Source: Lotus japonicus (Eukaryota > Streptophyta > Magnoliopsida > Fabales > Fabaceae). From it: a stretch of 64,000 bases of DNA. The DNA is taken from NCBI RefSeq assembly GCF_012489685.1, contig NC_080042.1, positions 11,050,150 to 11,114,149 on the forward strand, in the 5' to 3' direction. The position numbers were made by a program, and so were the translations under genes. The notes under the pieces are model-generated. The model saw only the letters and a list, made by a program, of their open reading frames with translations. It was not told the DNA's origin and made no database searches. The first letter of the stretch is position 1. Every line of letters starts with the position of its first letter. This document shows positions 61,128 through 64,000 of the stretch, in pieces.

Positions 61128-64000
61128 CGTTGCAACAATCTTGTTCTCGCTTGTATCAATCACTCTGTTTCTCCAGAAATTGCAACAAGCATCATCTGGA
61201 TCGATACTGCTTCAGCTGCTTGGAAAGATCTCAAGGATCGGTTTTCTCAGGGAGATTCGGTAAGAATTTCTCATCTTCATCACGAATTATACTCTTTGAA
61301 TCAAGCAGATCTGTCTATTACTGCATACTATACCAAAATGAAGATTCTCTGGGATGAATTGTGCAACTATCGCCCAATTCCTGCTTGTTCTTCTCCTTCT
61401 GCGTGTTGTTGTGACGCAGTGAAGACGTTTCAGCAATATCGTGAGAATGATTGTGTTCTCTGCTTTCTTCGTGGATTGAATGACAACTATGCTGCTGCTC
61501 GATCTCAAATTCTGTTGATGGAACCCTTGCCCTCACTGTCTAAGATTTTTTCCATGATCATTCAACAAGAGAGGCATCTTGGTATTGGTGTTCTTCCAGA
61601 ACCAGCAGCATTAGCAGTTCATACTTCTCACTCACAAGCTTCTTCTTCTCAGAATTCCACCTACAACAAGGGCAAATCATCTTCTCAGCACAATTCTAGC
61701 AAGTTTTCTGGCCAGAGGCAATGCACACACTGTGGCCGATTGAATCATACTGTGGAAACATGCTTTCTCAAGCATGGTTATCCTCCTGGCTTTCCGAATG
61801 GCTACAAGCCAAAGAAAGCATACACTGTTGCTGTTGCTGCTTCAGGAGATGATTCTCATCCTCCTCCAGATCAAGATCAGCCTTCTTCCTCAAGTCTTGA
61901 GCTGACAAGAGAGCAATTTCAAAGTCTCCTAGCATTACTTCCTGCATCTCAACCTACTGCAGTTTCACATTCCACCAATCTTGTGAGCAGTCACAATGTT
62001 GTTTCTAACAACATAGGTAAAATTACTTCTCAATGGATCTTGGACTCGGGTGCCACTGATCATATTTCTTCTTCTTTGTCTTTTTTCACTTCCTATCATT
62101 CTATTAAACCAGTGCCTGTTAATCTTCCTAATGGAGCACATGCTATTGCCAGACATTTAGGGACAGTATTTCTATCCCCTACTTTAACTTTGCATAATGT
62201 TCTTTATGTCCCTGAGTTTTCTGTGAATCTTGTTTCCATTCATCAACTCACCAAATCTTTGTTATATAGATTGATTTTCACTGATTTTTTGTGTCTTATT
62301 CAGGACAAGATCACTTTGAAGATGATTGGGAGAGCTGAGATCAAGGATGGGCTATACATCATGGTACTTCCCCCAATTACTAGTATCAAGCCTCTACATA
62401 CCTTTCATTCTGTAAACATGGCCACTATTACTCCCTCTAGTTTGCCAAATGTATGGCATCATAGGTTAGGACATCCCTCTAGGCCTTGTTATGTTTCTTT
62501 ACAACAATTGTATCCTGCTATTACTACTTCTCCTTGTGTAAACTGTGATGCTTGTCATTTTGCTAAACAAAGAAAATTGTCTTTTCCTTTGAGTAATACT
62601 CTTTCTGGTGTTATATTGGAATTATTGCATGTTGATATATGGGGACCATATGGCACTGTGTCTATTACAGGAGCCAAGTATTTTCTTACTATAGTGGATG
62701 ATAAATCTAGGTTCACATGGATTAAACTGTTAAAAGCCAAATCAGAGGCTCGGGCCTCACTCCAAGCCTTTATCCTTTATGCTCAAAAGAGGTATAACTC
62801 CTTAGTAAAAATTGTTAGATCAGATAATGGTGTAGAGTTTGCCATGACAGATTTTTACACACAAAATGGCATCCAACACCAGTTATCTTGTGTTGAAACT
62901 CCACAACAGAATGGTGTTGTGGAGAGGAAACATCAGCACATTTTAAACATTGCTAGAGCTTTAATGTTTCAGTCAAATCTGTCCATTGAATTCTGGTCTT
63001 TTGCAGTCATACATGCAGTGTATTTGATGAACATTTTTCCAACTAAAATTCTGAAGTTTTCTTCTCCTTTTAAGGTTTTGCATAACACAACACCAGATAT
63101 CACAGGTTTAAGAGTTTTTGGATCCTTGTGTTATGCAACTACCCTTACTGCTCATAGAACTAAGTTTCAGCCTAGAGCTAGAAAGTGTATTCTTTTAGGA
63201 CAAAAGGATGGGATAAAAGGGTATTTGTTGCTTGATTTGCATACTAGAGAGATATTTCTTTCAAGGAATGTCATATTTTATGAAAATTTGTTTCCTTTTC
63301 AAGCAAGTGACAAAGTTTCACACCCTGACCTTCTGCATCTTCCTCCTCTTCCTACTTCCCTGAGTGACTCCCCTAGTGATCTCACTCCTCCTCAACCTGT
63401 TCCCCTAGAACCAGTAGAACCAGTAGCCATTTCACCTCTTCCTACCCCTGAGCTTATACCACATCAGATTCCATTGAGGCATTCCACTAGACCAAAACAA
63501 AAACCTACCTATCTTCATGATTACCATTGTAACATGGCTCATACTTCTTCTCAGGCTTCTACATCTTCTGGTATTTCTTATCCTCTTTCTGATTTTCTTT
63601 CATATGATTCATTGTCACCATCCCATAAGTCTTATGTCTTAGCTGTTTCTCAAAGTGTTGAACCAACCACATATGCACAAGCTGTCAAACATGAATGTTG
63701 GAGGCATGCTATGGATCTTGAGATTGCAGCTCTTGAAGGCACACAGACTTGGGTATTAACTGATCTGCCTTCTGGTAAACACCCCATTGGTTGTAAATGG
63801 GTGTATAAAATCAAGAGACATGCAGATGGGAGCATTGAAAGGTACAAAGCTCGGTTAGTAGCTAAGGGCTACACTCAACAGCATGGTCTTGATTATTTTG
63901 AGACTTTTTCACCAGTGGTTAAGATGACCACAGTGAGATTAGTTCTGGCTATGGCAGCATCAAATAACTGGCATTTGCAACAGTTGGATGTTAATAATGC
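61128..64000 (+). CDS. Ale-type copia gag-pol: zinc knuckle, protease, integrase, RT (partial)
   Basis: About 957 codons are open from 61128 to the window edge. In order: the rest of gag (SPEIATSIIWID, YYTKMKILWDEL); zinc knuckle CTHCGRLNHTVETC near 61725; protease WILDSGATDH near 62034; GAG-pre-integrase WHHRLGHPS near 62454; integrase zinc CDACHFAKQ; catalytic HVDIWGPY, RSDNGVEF and TPQQNGVVERKH (62630-62935); then RT from about 63680 (WVYKIKRHADGSIERYKARL, VAKGYTQQHGLDYFETFSPV) to QLDVNNA at the edge. Integrase before RT is the copia order. Only the frameshift near 61127 is seen, so this copy is young or lightly damaged. Confidence 0.87.

Larger units (their letters stand above)
60588..64000 (+). 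mobile_element. Ale/Retrofit-type copia element (5' part; runs off the window)
   Basis: A short LTR ends at 60765 (...GTTTCTAACA). It is followed directly by the tRNA-Met primer site TGGTATCAGA, gag from 60892 and an open pol frame to the end of the window. The gag opening (NENPSLVLVSPILDGSNYHG) is characteristic of the Ale/Retrofit group. The left LTR edge is uncertain: about 60588 (ttggaattattg) or about 60648 (tgttagtttg). Confidence 0.85.

Noticed and set aside
1..64000. tRNA, rRNA, CRISPR or bacterial-type operon features
   Set aside because: None is seen. The tRNA-like matches (TGGTATCAGA at 46-57, 53607 and 60766) are retrotransposon primer-binding sites.

Overview
This is nuclear DNA from a flowering plant. 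Intron-containing REM/VRN1-type B3 genes, SIRE- and Ale-type copia elements, a chromovirus, Tat-lineage gypsy elements, a CACTA element, a Helitron, Stowaway and MULE-like elements and many 5'-truncated LINEs all point to a eudicot. A legume is my guess and is not proven. I see no intact cellular gene, tRNA, rRNA or CRISPR. About nine tenths of the window is transposable element, much of it nested.

The host scaffold is two tandem paralogous genes on the + strand, each coding for three B3 DNA-binding domains. Gene 1 (about 411-14890) has lost its 5' part to an LTR element that ends at 405. A chromovirus (851-13366) sits inside its second visible exon. That chromovirus carries a hAT-like insertion in its integrase. 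One of its LTRs is split by LINE material, which holds a Helitron, which holds a MITE. Gene 2 (20689-49583) has exon 1 at 20689-20763. Its first intron holds Tat element C (20950-28339). Its third exon is split by a 3.8-kb CACTA element (29928-33721). The next intron holds Tat element D (34435-43982). A glutaredoxin gene fragment, a decayed chloroplast-type RRM gene and a MULE-like element lie before its last B3 exon (49341-49583). Exon phases can be followed through most insertions, and target-site duplications (TSDs) mark most of them exactly.

Elements C and D belong to one dual-RNase-H Tat family. Their gag-pol is on the - strand. Each also carries a + strand gene between pol and the 3' LTR. 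This gene has its own TATA box, a leader with short tandem repeats, a Transposase_28-like N-terminal region, one short GT-AG intron that keeps frame, and an alanine/lysine-rich coiled-coil C-terminal part. D is young: its two 371-bp LTRs look identical, and its polyprotein is broken by only one stop (CGA to TGA). C is older, frameshifted, and has lost RNase H and integrase at a junction that carries templated filler DNA.

From 49.8 kb to the end everything is mobile DNA: two LINE fragments; a decayed SIRE-like copia element inserted in one of them; a 4.16-kb solo LTR inside the SIRE gag; another LTR-like sequence; and an Ale-type copia element with a long open pol frame running off the window at 64000. 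Between 14.9 and 20.6 kb lie LINE remnants, a probable solo LTR and a small MULE-like element with a GC-rich core.
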